Shown: positions 53,101 to 64,000, counted from the stretch's first letter. The stretch is DNA of 64,000 nucleotides from Corynebacterium marambiense (GCF_016342275.1 NZ_JAEIOT010000004.1:248001-312000); one strand, 5' to 3'. A program made the numbers and translations. The notes: generated by a model not told the origin, from the sequence alone.

Positions 53101-54258
53101 CCTGGGCCGCAGAGACGGCAAATAAAATGACTGAGATGCGTTTTCACTCGCCCAATGCACGGTCGTACACTCGCCCTGTAAGATTTTCTTGCAGTTGGGC
53201 ACGACGACGGAAACTTGCTTTTCCTCCCCAACATAGATCGGAATGATCTTGGTGTTTTCCTCAATCAGCCTGTCTGCAACTAGCTGAGCTTGCTTGAGAG
53301 AGTAACTTACGGCGTTGTCGCCGGGAGCATTACCTGGTCTGTTCGGGAGCCCATCCGTGACGAATAGGACCGAGTCATAGCCTTGACCTCTCACCTGTTC
53401 GAGACCTGCTGCCCAGTCAGTTGACCGGAAGCTGGGTTTACTTGTTAGTTGAGCTACTTTATCCTTCGCTTCTTTCGCATTCGATTCCGTAAGTATCTTG
53501 GGACCGAACTTTGCCTCAGGCACAACATTCGCTTGCTGAGCAAAGTTGTAAAGACCCAGTGTGGTTGACGTGCCAGCCAACTGATCGATCACGCTATCTG
53601 CCGCTTTTTTTATCTTCTGTATTCCGTTCGGATCAGCATCGGGAATACTTGACGAAACATCAAAGACAATGGCGATCTTGAGACCACATTGAAGTGAGGG
53701 ATCAGCTCTGGGAGCGTTCTTGGCAACTCTCACATCAAAGGTTCCTACTGGCTCCGCAGTGCGAATAAGCCGGTGAACGTCGATATGGACAAGTTCATCC
53801 GGATTCTCTAAGTAGTACTCACGGAAGCCATTAGCCTCGTCCTCGGGCCAGTTCGCCAGGGCATCCTCGTATTCCTGAGGTAGCCGACCGGCCTGCTGCG
53901 CCGAGGTCTGAAGCTCCGGTGTATTGAGTCCGCTCGTCGAATCAATGATCCTCGATTCCGCGGCCGGTGCTTCCGAGAGAGTATCCGCCCCATCGACCGG
54001 TACCCACGGAGAAGTCGCACGATTCGGAAGACCTGCAGATGCGCGTTCCGGGGTCTCCACAGGGGTGCGCCGCTGCGATTCCTGGACCTCATCTGCGGAA
54101 GCATCTCTCGGCGACACCTGCACAGCCACAATGGCGATCAGGAGAGCCACGGTCGCGATCAACGCGAAAACTCGCTTTATGGTGAAGGTGACTCCACCCG
54201 CAGGGATGGTGCAGTTCTGTTGCTCACTCAAAACTCTGGTGCCTCTCGACGTACCCAC
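50131..54258 (-). CDS. Pilus tip adhesin with VWA domain and LPKSG sorting signal
   Basis: 1375 residues. Signal peptide/anchor (IKRVFALIATVALLIAIVAVQV), ~130 linker residues, then a von Willebrand A domain with MIDAS sequence FDVSSS and VTDGLPNR. A long tail of repeated DUF11/Cna_B-like beta domains (YTVVLTNSGYVDGKVP, YVIRNNSVRGPKYL, YNVTVKNTS, YAVTNLGKPDIEWF) follows, then LPKSG, helix and RRGRKV. The architecture equals SpaC/SpaF-type tips. The signal has Ser instead of Thr (LPKSG). The frame opens with GTG at 54258; a TTG at 54231 preceded by AGAGG is an alternative. Base composition is distinctly less G+C-rich than the rest of the window, a sign of transfer. Confidence 0.88.
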   Translation of the reverse strand: MGTSRGTRVLSEQQNCTIPAGGVTFTIKRVFALIATVALLIAIVAVQVSPRDASADEVQESQRRTPVETPERASAGLPNRATSPWVPVDGADTLSEAPAAESRIIDSTSGLNTPELQTSAQQAGRLPQEYEDALANWPEDEANGFREYYLENPDELVHIDVHRLIRTAEPVGTFDVRVAKNAPRADPSLQCGLKIAIVFDVSSSIPDADPNGIQKIKKAADSVIDQLAGTSTTLGLYNFAQQANVVPEAKFGPKILTESNAKEAKDKVAQLTSKPSFRSTDWAAGLEQVRGQGYDSVLFVTDGLPNRPGNAPGDNAVSYSLKQAQLVADRLIEENTKIIPIYVGEEKQVSVVVPNCKKILQGECTTVHWASENASQSFYLPSLRPRGVTYSDRLAGGGVVPESELNKVSCQTSNKWAAISNPYGLVYKPNACTYGASNNYVTTHAVSTPKRVTGSLAHDGEAVALSDFSKLGEELLKQTQGCIVNPPQVDPEITFSKLVRSQSAAAVEANNKSDAYDLGNDNDYPTFLVDYKLTNTGDIPVGYFELVDNQLEVSSGESGLTLDGLNCGENNDVALSSDKKTARVTLRNPLVRGRSLICTQTKNIVDLKFQNTDNPDAPIKYFGNEATVTAKKNAGDSGAATVSDNAWVKASPNLTLFKTFQGGPTRVVTGPVGQRFNTEYTVVLTNSGYVDGKVPELTDTPRTARGLKVIEMTAFNSPISNTGNLDAQNELIVGDQPVSLVDIDGDGLNWRLADDKLRVLKARHKGNFQIKVTYEVTEALQGADADSYICEKSRSKNNVGRGVNNTISAKQGNGIAEVRNANNAHVCISIQRADAAVTKKINDQGTPVNPSQSVDDQKSAKTISIPPGASEFKVSYVIRNNSVRGPKYLNDPTSELPRGAIVSAKVTDYVLDSAGNRTTKKVPVKNLSCSGENTQTIGTYDAASGVVTFNPPLAKEEEVTCSGTVSTAELDADDIVDGIHGDEVVVVPSYEVDSDQELNGSSEAVGSPISDKAWLKLPATFTMSKNAVSDTVVARGRKGDTFTAAYNVTVKNTSVVAGTPESIIESPAPISGVKAIKVVARNTDGSNTRLLSSSSDVTLQDNSDGTFTLNKSELAAIPGNSNANGDSQATIDVLVTYQITSEDGLSATSEYLECRASDNGRGLRNRVYFLSEPDNDADACISLAIPRIELEKLINGEKADDRDHATAILPGAKDVEIAYAVTNLGKPDIEWFTIGDRYGEEAQSGRSLSIRGLQCDRNVDIATSGSSSVKVTPAAPLTQGQTITCSWRIENGERMRYNSDGYHVNTATVNASFMQSNSQSTNPDIISSDRAWAVQLPALDGLLPKSGGFGVAPYGLGALILFAGAFFINRRGRKV

Positions 54259-54776
54259 CGTCAGGGACGATGGAACGGTTGTTTTCTCGCTTCAGGGGAA
54301 TCAGCTCCGCGACAGAACCAAGACCCTTTGGTTGTTCTCCAGCAAACTCGTTTACTTGGCAGGCACTGATACTGCGCCTTCAGTGCGCACTCTGTGTCTG
54401 ATCTGCCTTATACCGTTCGATGGTGGTCGCTCCGGCTGGGCACTGCGCATAAAAAAGGATACTCTCAGAAGATGGTAACATTTATCTTCACATATGCCAA
54501 GGCGGCATCTACAATATCTCCGGCTATACACCCTCGGCAGGACCAGTTAGTGAAATGACACAGACCCTACCCCTCTAGGGCAGATATTTCGCATCCTCCA
54601 TAAAGCTATCCTTCATATTCCCCACAGCCGACCGGAAAAAAGACCGTGAGCAGGTATTTCGGCGTTTCCTCTGGATATATCGGAGATGGGGATTCAGTGC
54701 GTTACATCTACGACATACGGCAGAGCGGGACGTTTGGGTTGTCATGACCTGGGGCCCGTCCCGACATCCGGAAACG
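54259..54776. other. AT-richer intergenic region upstream of the pilus operon
   Basis: About 520 bases with no supported gene in either strand. Its lower G+C matches the tip adhesin gene rather than asd, so it probably belongs to the island and holds the pilus promoter. Confidence 0.5.
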
Positions 54777-54810
54777 AAAACGCCGCCCCTGAAAGAGGAG
54801 CGGCGTTTCT
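54777..54810 (-). terminator. asd terminator
   Basis: AAACGCCGC pairs with GCGGCGTTT across CCCTGAAAGAGGA, and the minus strand continues TCGTTTC. It lies ~18 bases after the asd stop and separates it from the pilus island. Confidence 0.8.
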
Positions 54811-54827
54811 TCGGTTTAAGGTTGCGT

Positions 54828-57202
<2,375 letters not shown>

Positions 57203-57374
57203 GCGTCACCTCTCGGGTTTGATGTCTGTTACGAAATAGTCAACACCATCGTACAAGGCGCTACCACACCAGCCCGCCACCGGAGCACCGCCGCCGCACA
57301 GAGACCACCGACGCGAGCAGTGTAAGTCAGGCGGAATATGGGTGCCAGCAAGCGTATCCGCTAGCGTGGAGCGG

Positions 57375-58229
57375 GTGCAGAGCAACGTCATCGCCGTGGT
57401 GTTCGCCCTCGCCTCCGCCCTAACCATCGCCTGGGGAACCGTCATCCGGCACCGGATCGCCGAGGAGGCCCCGGGCGACGGTACGAGCCTCCGGAGTGCC
57501 CCGATCGTCGCGGTGATCGGGCGCCCCCTGTGGTGGGTCGGCACGTTCGCAGCGTTGCTCGGCTACGCGTTGCAGATCGCGGCACTCGGATTCGGCACGT
57601 TGCTCGTCGTGCAACCGGTCCTCGTCCTCTCCCTCATGTTCACGTTCCCGATGTCCGCAGTGTATGACGGTCGCCGGATAAGCAAGGCCGAGACATTCTG
57701 GTCGTTGATCCTGACCGCCGCTGTGGCGGTGCTGGTCATCCTCGGCCGGCCAAGTCCGGGCCTGCTCGAGCCGCCCCTCAACCGGTGGCTCCCGGCGCTC
57801 GCCGTAGGTGGTGCGCTGTTGTTCTGCCTCGACAGGCTCGCCTACACGCGGATCCGGCGGCAGAAGGCGCTCCTACTCGGAATGGTCACCGGCGGTGTGA
57901 TGGGTTATGTGGCGGTGCTGTCCAAAGCATTCGTCGACATCTTGGTCCACCAGGGCTTCACCGGGATTCTCTTGAGCTGGGAGTCCTACGCGCTGCTCGG
58001 GGGAGCCGTGCTCGGGACCGCGGTCCAGCAGTCCTCGTTCAATGCCGGGGCCTTGCGCCAGTCGCTCCCCGCGATGACGGTCACCGAACCGATCTTCGCT
58101 TTTGTCCTGGGCTACGCGGTCCTCGGGGAGAAGTTCTCGGTGAGCGGGTTGAGCTGGACGTGGATGGCGCTGGCTCTGCTCGCGATGATCATCTCGACAT
58201 TCCTGCTCTCCCGCCGGGGTGTCGGCTAG
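57375..58229 (+). CDS. DMT-superfamily membrane transporter
   Basis: 284 residues with about nine or ten helices (VIAVVFALASALTIAWGT; ALLGYALQIAALGFGTLLVV; VTEPIFAFVLGYAVLGEKF as the typical EamA closing motif). Similar to the DMT/NIPA-like group. GTG at 57375 is eight bases past the last base of TAGCGT (57362-57367), a leaderless layout; GTG at 57366 lies inside that box and is unlikely. Substrate unknown; its place beside lysC may be coincidental. Divergent from lysC. Confidence 0.8.
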   Translation: MQSNVIAVVFALASALTIAWGTVIRHRIAEEAPGDGTSLRSAPIVAVIGRPLWWVGTFAALLGYALQIAALGFGTLLVVQPVLVLSLMFTFPMSAVYDGRRISKAETFWSLILTAAVAVLVILGRPSPGLLEPPLNRWLPALAVGGALLFCLDRLAYTRIRRQKALLLGMVTGGVMGYVAVLSKAFVDILVHQGFTGILLSWESYALLGGAVLGTAVQQSSFNAGALRQSLPAMTVTEPIFAFVLGYAVLGEKFSVSGLSWTWMALALLAMIISTFLLSRRGVG

Positions 58230-58341
58230 GGGACTGCCGTCTGACGGCCCACGGAGCTGCACGAGAGCGTTAGGATCGTCAACGGTGGGCACCGGCCCAG
58301 GTCTGTGCGCCACAACTGATCCCGCGACCCCCAGGAGAACC

Positions 58342-58464
58342 ATGACCTTCATCCCGATTCCCGTCCCCGTCGTCGTCGAGGGCCTTCGCGACACCGGCTC
58401 CGCCGCCATCGACGCCTACGTCGCGTTCATCGACTGGGTTCGAGCGGCAACCGGCTCCGCATAA
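58342..58464 (+). CDS. Very small amphipathic protein (40 aa)
   Basis: TFIPIPVPVVVEGLRDTGS then AAIDAYVAFIDWVRAATGSA: a Pro/Val strand followed by an amphipathic helix. CAGGAGAACC provides a good ribosome site and a very strong hairpin follows, so expression is likely. Size and amphipathic helix recall the small mycomembrane porins PorA/PorH, but the sequence is not recognised as one. Confidence 0.65.
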   Translation: MTFIPIPVPVVVEGLRDTGSAAIDAYVAFIDWVRAATGSA

Positions 58465-58473
58465 ACAACGCAC

Positions 58474-58524
58474 CAGACGATTGAACCCCACCCCCAGCGT
58501 TCCGGGGTGGGGTTCAATCGTCTG
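58474..58524. terminator. 21-bp perfect hairpin shared by two convergent small genes
   Basis: The stem CAGACGATTGAACC..CACCCC and its exact complement surround CAGCGTTCC. It lies ten bases after the 40-aa gene and six bases after the stop of the 54-aa minus-strand gene. Confidence 0.9.
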
Positions 58525-58530
58525 AGTCTC

Positions 58531-58695
58531 TCACACCTGCGGATGCGACTCCTGCGGTTGAGTTCGCGGACGCCGAGTCTCCTGAAAACCGAACGGCACG
58601 CGCGGGAACTCTCGGTAGTACCGCTCCGGATCACACTCCAGCAGACGCATCCTGCTCAGCAGCATCTCATCGGTAGGTCGTGACCTGTTGTTCAC
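58531..58695 (-). CDS. Small basic soluble protein (54 aa)
   Basis: GTG start with GAGGAAG seven bases upstream and GATAAT further upstream as a plausible -10. The product starts NNRSRPTDEMLLSRMRLLE, then DPERYYREFPRVPFGFQ, then a Pro/Gln/Arg tail. No membrane segment, no family recognised. The strong ribosome site and shared terminator argue it is real. It is below usual annotation cut-offs. Confidence 0.6.
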   Translation of the reverse strand: MNNRSRPTDEMLLSRMRLLECDPERYYREFPRVPFGFQETRRPRTQPQESHPQV

Positions 58696-58758
58696 TGTGC
58701 ACTTCCTCAAAAAGTAGACTCTGCCTCCGATTATCCCATGCCACACACCAATCGTCCG

Positions 58759-59613
58759 TCAAGCGGCACCGTCTGTGTCGGCCCGGATACCGGGGGCACT
58801 CTTCTCCACGGCGAACGTCAATGACATCACCGCAGCGAAGGTGCGGAACATATCCACATCATGGTCGGTTATATCACCAGCAGCGGGCGCATCAATGGTG
58901 AGTATCCCGTAGAGGGTACCGCTGATCAGCAACGGCCACGTGGCGAAAGTCTGATAGCCGCTACCATACTCTTCATGCACACGGGTGTTAAGAGTATCTC
59001 TCTCAAACCTATTGATACCTTTGAGGGAGTCCTCGAAAGTCTTATCCCCCCTTCGAAATACACGGTCCGACAGTTTTCCGCGGGTCCGGCCATCCTCCTG
59101 CCAGGCGGACAACGATGACTGATCACGATTAACCGTAAACAGACAGGCACGGACCCCGTCAGTCGGCCCCAGGTCCTGGCGAATCATGTTCAGGATGATC
59201 TTCCGCACAGATTCCATCTGGAGGCGAAGCGGTTCCTCACTCATATCGCTCATCCCATCCGCAGTCTTCAGGATCGCGCCCGACAACTCGTTCATCGCCC
59301 AGCGGAATGCCTTGTCGTCCTGTTCAATCTGCTTCGCAACCTCCGACTGCATCTCCTCCCGTAGAGCCTCCTCCCAGTCACTGCGACTCCGATCCTCCGC
59401 CTTCTGCTGCTTGGAGCGGAGGCCGATGAGCCCCAAGCCGACGATCAGAGACAAGGCACCGGAAATGACCATCCATGCCAGGCCGCCCTTTCCGAAAGCG
59501 TAGAAAGTAGCCGAAGACCCGATCGTCACACACGCTGTGGTCAACCACTCAGGTGCATCAGTAAGAAACCGGGATATCCGTTCCTCCGGGGTTTTCTTCT
59601 CGCCGCCCACCAC
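58759..59613 (-). CDS. Two-helix membrane protein with coiled coil and GAF-like domain
   Basis: 284 residues. Short cytoplasmic start, two transmembrane helices (TTACVTIGSSATFYAFGK; MVISGALSLIVGLGLIGL), an acidic/Gln-rich coiled coil (~70-115), then a GAF-like sensory domain ending TLYGILTIDAPAAGDITDHDVDMFRTFAAVMSLTF. No kinase, cyclase or effector domain is attached, so it may signal by itself or through a partner. GTG start with GGAGGTGA. Base composition is slightly below the core average. Possibly a ligand sensor or a small-molecule-triggered membrane protein; no firm assignment. Confidence 0.7.
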   Translation of the reverse strand: MVGGEKKTPEERISRFLTDAPEWLTTACVTIGSSATFYAFGKGGLAWMVISGALSLIVGLGLIGLRSKQQKAEDRSRSDWEEALREEMQSEVAKQIEQDDKAFRWAMNELSGAILKTADGMSDMSEEPLRLQMESVRKIILNMIRQDLGPTDGVRACLFTVNRDQSSLSAWQEDGRTRGKLSDRVFRRGDKTFEDSLKGINRFERDTLNTRVHEEYGSGYQTFATWPLLISGTLYGILTIDAPAAGDITDHDVDMFRTFAAVMSLTFAVEKSAPGIRADTDGAA

Positions 59614-59924
59614 TCACCTCCATGTGCTTTTCATAACAACCGCCGCCCTGGCCAATTCATCCCCTTAGCAAGTCTGCATCCTTGAGGTATTGCAGTCCAT
59701 TCCCTTTCATCGAACGAACCATCCGCCACCCCCGCACCACACCCGTGCACAGATTTTATGGCGACGACATGTTCAGAACACAGCGGTGAGCAAATACGTT
59801 TAGATGCCGTAAAAAAAGGCGTGAACAGGAAAAATGGTGACCGCACGGCGAGGCCCCCCCGCACTCCGAATGTGCCGCAATGTCCATATAGTGGAATTGC
59901 TCTCCCAAAATCGAGGTTCTGTTG
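59614..59924. other. Intergenic region upstream of leuA leader
   Basis: About 310 bases without a supported gene. It divides the minus-strand GAF gene from the leuA regulatory region and must contain the promoter of the GAF gene and the -35 of leuA. Confidence 0.5.
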
Positions 59925-59930
59925 TACCGT
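59925..59930 (+). promoter_or_regulatory. -10 element of leuA leader transcript
   Basis: TACCGT ends eight bases before the ATG of the leader peptide, predicting a leaderless start with one base before the ATG. Confidence 0.5.
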
Positions 59931-59937
59931 ATGCCCC

Positions 59938-59988
59938 ATGCAGCGAGCGCTTCTCCTTAGCCGCCGCGGCGGGTGGAACAAGGTCTGA
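59938..59988 (+). CDS. leu leader peptide
   Basis: 16 codons: M-Q-R-A-L-L-L-S-R-R-G-G-W-N-K-V-stop. Three consecutive Leu codons (CTT CTC CTT) followed by Ser-Arg-Arg-Gly-Gly fit the leucine-sensing leader peptides of actinobacterial leuA genes. Stalling of a ribosome at the Leu codons would alter folding of the RNA immediately downstream. Confidence 0.8.
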   Translation: MQRALLLSRRGGWNKV

Positions 59989-60058
59989 CACGACCGGCAC
60001 CCCGTCGCGGAGTAGAGTTCTGCCGCCGGTCGTGACTTCACCACCACAACCGACCGGC
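59989..60058 (+). promoter_or_regulatory. leuA attenuator: three mutually exclusive pairing segments
   Basis: Segment 1 CACGACCGGC (59989-59998) is the complement of segment 2 GCCGGTCGTG (60025-60034). Segment 3 CGACCGGC (60051-60058) repeats eight bases of segment 1 and can pair with segment 2 instead. Only one hairpin can form at a time. No U run follows, so the outcome may be Rho-dependent or act on translation. The leuA ribosome site AAAGGA lies at 60079-60084. Confidence 0.7.
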
Positions 60059-60087
60059 CCTCATATAAGGGTCCAACAAAGGATTGA

Positions 60088-61935
<1,848 letters not shown>

Positions 61936-62021
61936 CCGCACCCTACAGAACCAAACGGCGTCACCCACACGCCTCGACTTGACCGCGAACGCGGGGATCA
62001 TCAAGGCCGACTACTTCACAC

Positions 62022-62061
62022 AGCAGACCCAACACCACGTGTTGAGTCTGCTTTTCTTTTT
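62022..62061 (+). terminator. leuA terminator
   Basis: AGCAGACCCAACAC pairs with GTGTTGAGTCTGCT (one mismatch) across CAC, followed by TTTCTTTTT. Marks the end of the core region. Confidence 0.85.
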
Positions 62062-62089
62062 GTACGGGTGCTTGGGGTGTGGGATGAAC

Positions 62090-62310
62090 TCAATCCTCCA
62101 ACCGCTCTCGCTCACGCTCTTCGAGTGAGACGGTCGCACGCTCCCGGCGACGCGCGGCTTCATGCTCGGCACGCACCGAGTAGACATGCTCCAACTCGTC
62201 AAGGGGTACTTACCCAACGCTTCACGGATGTAGAACGCGCGCGGGCGTCCTGTTTTTTCCGCCAGTGCATCCAACCGGTTTTTCTCATCATCCGTAAGCC
62301 GAAGACTCAC
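62090..62310 (-). pseudogene. Frameshifted ribbon-helix-helix (RelB/StbD-like) antitoxin
   Basis: GTG at 62310 begins VSLRLTDDEKNRLDALAEK, then TGRPRAFYIREALGKY, a typical RHH antitoxin N-terminus. At the GGGG run 62203-62206 (CCCC on the coding strand) the frame shifts; continuing in the other frame gives DELEHVYSVRAEHEAARRRE, then RATVSLEERERERLED and a stop at 62092. Two extra bases (or one lost) explain this. No toxin gene follows before leuA. An intact gene would encode ~73 residues. Either a pseudogene or a sequence error in a homopolymer. Confidence 0.7.
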
Positions 62311-62321
62311 AACACCACTTA

Positions 62322-62337
62322 TGTAAACATGTTTACA
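62322..62337. promoter_or_regulatory. Perfect palindromic operator of the antitoxin gene
   Basis: TGTAAACATGTTTACA is a 16-base perfect palindrome 12 bases before the GTG, overlapping a possible -10 (TTACAT on minus). RHH antitoxins autoregulate through such sites. Confidence 0.65.
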
Positions 62338-62707
62338 CTTCCCCGGTATCTCCACAAGGATCTCAGCGGGCAGTGCAGGGCAGGCACGCAGCAGGCGAAG
62401 GGGCGCGGGATCAGACCATTCGCACGCGCACACCTGGCACGCCAGAGGAACGCGCACACCGCATGAAAAAACGCGCACCGGGCGAGCACACCAAACCCAC
62501 GGAAAACCCCACCGAAAAACCCCAAAATGCAATACACAGTATGACCTCCAAGTGAAGGGCACGAAAACTCCTTTGACCAGCGGCGACTTACTGGCGAGTA
62601 ACCGTTCACGAAAGGCAGAATTTTTAACGCACGTGCGCGTAGATTCATCTACGCAGAGCGCCGAAAGGTGACCGGAGATCAGGAAGTGGAAGGGGCGGTG
62701 AGCGAGA
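62338..62707. other. Non-coding stretch in accessory region
   Basis: About 370 bases. Frames exist on both strands, but none has a ribosome site or family motif. A CCACCG/CCAAAA-rich part near 62490-62530 is low complexity. Nothing else recognised. Confidence 0.45.
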
Positions 62708-63139
62708 GTGAGTGAGCAAGATCGCGCGATGTGTGCGCAATGTGGCGGGCCGATACCTCCGTGTCCAGACCCGCGCGGCCAACGCGCGCGGTACTGTTCG
62801 GGGGCGTGCAGGGCGCGAGCTTCTCGTGAGCGAGCGGCCGCAAAGTGGCGTGCTGAAGTGGAAGCGGAAGCCGAAAAGGCACGGCTTGCCGCGTCACGTT
62901 CCGCGCGAATCTCGACACTGGAAGTGTCCGCGATGATCGAACGGAACCCGAAGTGGCTTGCTGAAGTCGCGCTTAGTGTGCGCGCGGATCGGCTAAGAGC
63001 CGCGCTCCGGGAGGGGGACTCCGTGCTCGCATGGAAGTATGAAGAACCCACCCCACCGGTGGAGAACTCGCCCCGCCCCGCCGGTGTAGGAATCATCAGA
63101 CCTCAGAAGAAAAATAAAAAGAAGAAGCGACGGAAGTAG
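62708..63139 (+). CDS. Small Cys-cluster protein of plasmid/phage type
   Basis: 143 residues. N-terminal putative zinc site CAQCGGPIPPC...RYCSGACRARA, reminiscent of short ORFs found near replication genes of actinobacterial plasmids, then Arg/Ala/Glu-rich helices and a Lys-rich C-terminus (KKNKKKKRRK). Probably nucleic-acid binding. GTG start; a GGAAGGGGCGG stretch upstream could serve as ribosome site but is rather distant. Neighbouring recombinase and antitoxin remnants support a mobile origin. Confidence 0.65.
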   Translation: MSEQDRAMCAQCGGPIPPCPDPRGQRARYCSGACRARASRERAAAKWRAEVEAEAEKARLAASRSARISTLEVSAMIERNPKWLAEVALSVRADRLRAALREGDSVLAWKYEEPTPPVENSPRPAGVGIIRPQKKNKKKKRRK

Positions 63140-63689
63140 CAAGCAACCCCCAGTCGGACACCTACAACTGGTTCCGTCACGGTTGACAAAGACCGTAAGT
63201 GAAGCCCCGACTGTTGCCGAAAAAGGCGAGAAAACGCACGCCGCTACGACACTACGAAGCACTTCACGCACAGATAACTGGCACACTTCGAAGCAAAAGT
63301 TACCCACTTTTTCCGCCGCAGACGGTCGCCTCCGGCGAGCACAACAAGACCGATCCGTGCCACAAAAAGTCGCGACACCGGACCACCTACGGACACAAAA
63401 CCGGCCACACTATCGGCAGAACACTCACCCACAAACCGGCAACAAGTAGCGACTCCCCCACGCCTTTAACGCGCGCTCCCGTCCTCCGCTTCGCTCCGGT
63501 TGGGCCGTGACAATGGTGGAGACACAGCACAGAACAACGCACCAGAACGTGACACAACAGAGAGAAAGAAGCGCCCCTTTCTTCTTTCACTGGCGTTAAA
63601 CCCATCGTTTTAGAGCTACTTGGAGACGCGCGTAAACCGGCTACTGTTTTACCTGCTGGGTGGTCTGTTAAACCCCGCCTGTTAACCGG
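63140..63689. other. Region between Cys-cluster gene and recombinase
   Basis: About 550 bases. A TTG-started frame at 63183-63449 has no ribosome site or motif and I do not call it. Several short direct and inverted repeats around 63600-63690 (for example GTTAAAC/GTTTTA-like elements) may be recombination or res-type sites for the adjacent serine recombinase, but I cannot define their borders. Confidence 0.4.
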
Positions 63690-63701
63690 TAGGGTCGGGG
63701 T

Positions 63702-64000
63702 GTGAGTGTTTACGGGTATGCGAGGGTATCGACCAGGACGCAGAAAACCGACCGGCAAAACAGACGAACTAACAGCCGCTGGTGTCGAGCACATCTACAC
63801 CGACCACTACACCGGGCGCACGATGCAGCGCCCGAACTTTCAGGCATGTCTTGAAGTGCTTAGCGAGGGCGACACCCTTGTGGTGTGCGATCTAGACCGG
63901 CTAGGGCGCACCACCGTAGAGGTCATTCACACCGCCGAGGAACTTCAACAGCGTGGAGTGCGGTTGAAAATTCTTCGACTCGGGGTGGACACATCAACCA
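63702..64000 (+). pseudogene. Serine recombinase (resolvase/invertase), frameshifted and cut by window end
   Basis: GTG at 63702 gives SVYGYARVSTRTQKTDRQ, with the catalytic Ser in YARVST. After the AAAA run at 63757-63760 the frame is lost, and the +1-shifted frame resumes TDELTAAGVEHIYTDHYTGR...TLVVCDLDRLGRTT...LKILRLGVDTST, a normal resolvase N-terminal domain with the DRLGR motif. Removing one A restores the reading frame. The C-terminus is outside the window. TAGGGT (63690-63695) ends seven bases before the GTG, suggesting a leaderless mRNA. Decayed gene, or a homopolymer error. Confidence 0.7.

Noticed and set aside
62011..63096. 361-codon minus-strand frame spanning the antitoxin
   Set aside because: Only its antitoxin part is meaningful; upstream residues read through the operator and the Cys-cluster gene in antisense.
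63183..63449. 88-codon TTG-started frame in the mobile region
   Set aside because: No ribosome site, no motif, rare start; could be real in a plasmid-like element but unsupported.
63607..63618. GTTTTAGAGCTA, identical to the start of a well-known type II CRISPR repeat
   Set aside because: It occurs once, with no second copy at regular spacing, no anti-repeat and no cas gene in the window. A 12-base match is likely chance.

Overview
The window is chromosomal DNA from a G+C-rich actinobacterium, almost certainly a Corynebacterium. Three things support this. It has GlxR next to nth, lysC-asd with the internal lysC-beta start, divergent katA/sigC, and whcA beside a PASTA-type class A PBP. From about 2.9 to 35 kb the gene order follows the M. 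tuberculosis Rv3644c-Rv3683 block (holB, cya, topA, csp, helicase, Tad genes, HAD phosphatase, marP, nudix, tlpA, nth, crp, MBL, RidA, whiB4, ponA2, metallophosphoesterase). Many genes have a TANNNT box 6-8 bases before the start codon and no Shine-Dalgarno, the corynebacterial leaderless pattern. No database search was possible; family names come from motifs, lengths and synteny.

Layout. 0-2.7 kb is accessory: the end of a large beta-propeller/coiled-coil membrane-anchored protein and an unrecognised two-gene cassette beside tRNA-Thr(CGU). 2.9-12.9 kb is core: holB, adenylate cyclase cyaB, a secreted Pro/Ala-rich protein, topA, a cold-shock protein and an Hrq1/MrfA-type helicase. 12.9-17.4 kb is a seven-gene Tad/Flp-type pilus or secretion operon. 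17.9-25 kb holds a HAD phosphatase, small membrane proteins, an alpha/beta hydrolase lacking its usual nucleophile, and the marP-nudix-tlpA-nth genes. At 25.3 kb is glxR, the cAMP-binding regulator that would read the signal made by cyaB in the same window. At 26.3 kb lies an inserted leucine-rich-repeat surface protein with a Thr/Ser/Pro repeat stalk. 28.6-35.1 kb holds MBL hydrolase, RidA, a DUF4177-like protein, whcA, ponA, a YqeY-like protein and a metallophosphoesterase.

35.2-46.4 kb has tRNA-Pro(CGG), a YhgE-like membrane protein, a complete Mrp cation/proton antiporter operon (mrpA with fused MrpB part, then C-G), a DM13 protein, katA and sigC. 46.4-54.3 kb is a sortase-assembled pilus island (tip adhesin, major pilin, class C sortase, base pilin), all on the minus strand, between sigC and asd. 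54.8-62 kb carries asd, lysC, a DMT transporter, two very small genes, a GAF/membrane protein and leuA. leuA is preceded by a leucine-codon leader peptide and a three-segment attenuator. From 62 to 64 kb the sequence changes: a frameshifted ribbon-helix-helix antitoxin with a perfect operator palindrome, a small Cys-cluster protein, and a frameshifted serine recombinase running off the window. This looks like the edge of a decaying plasmid-derived or integrated element.
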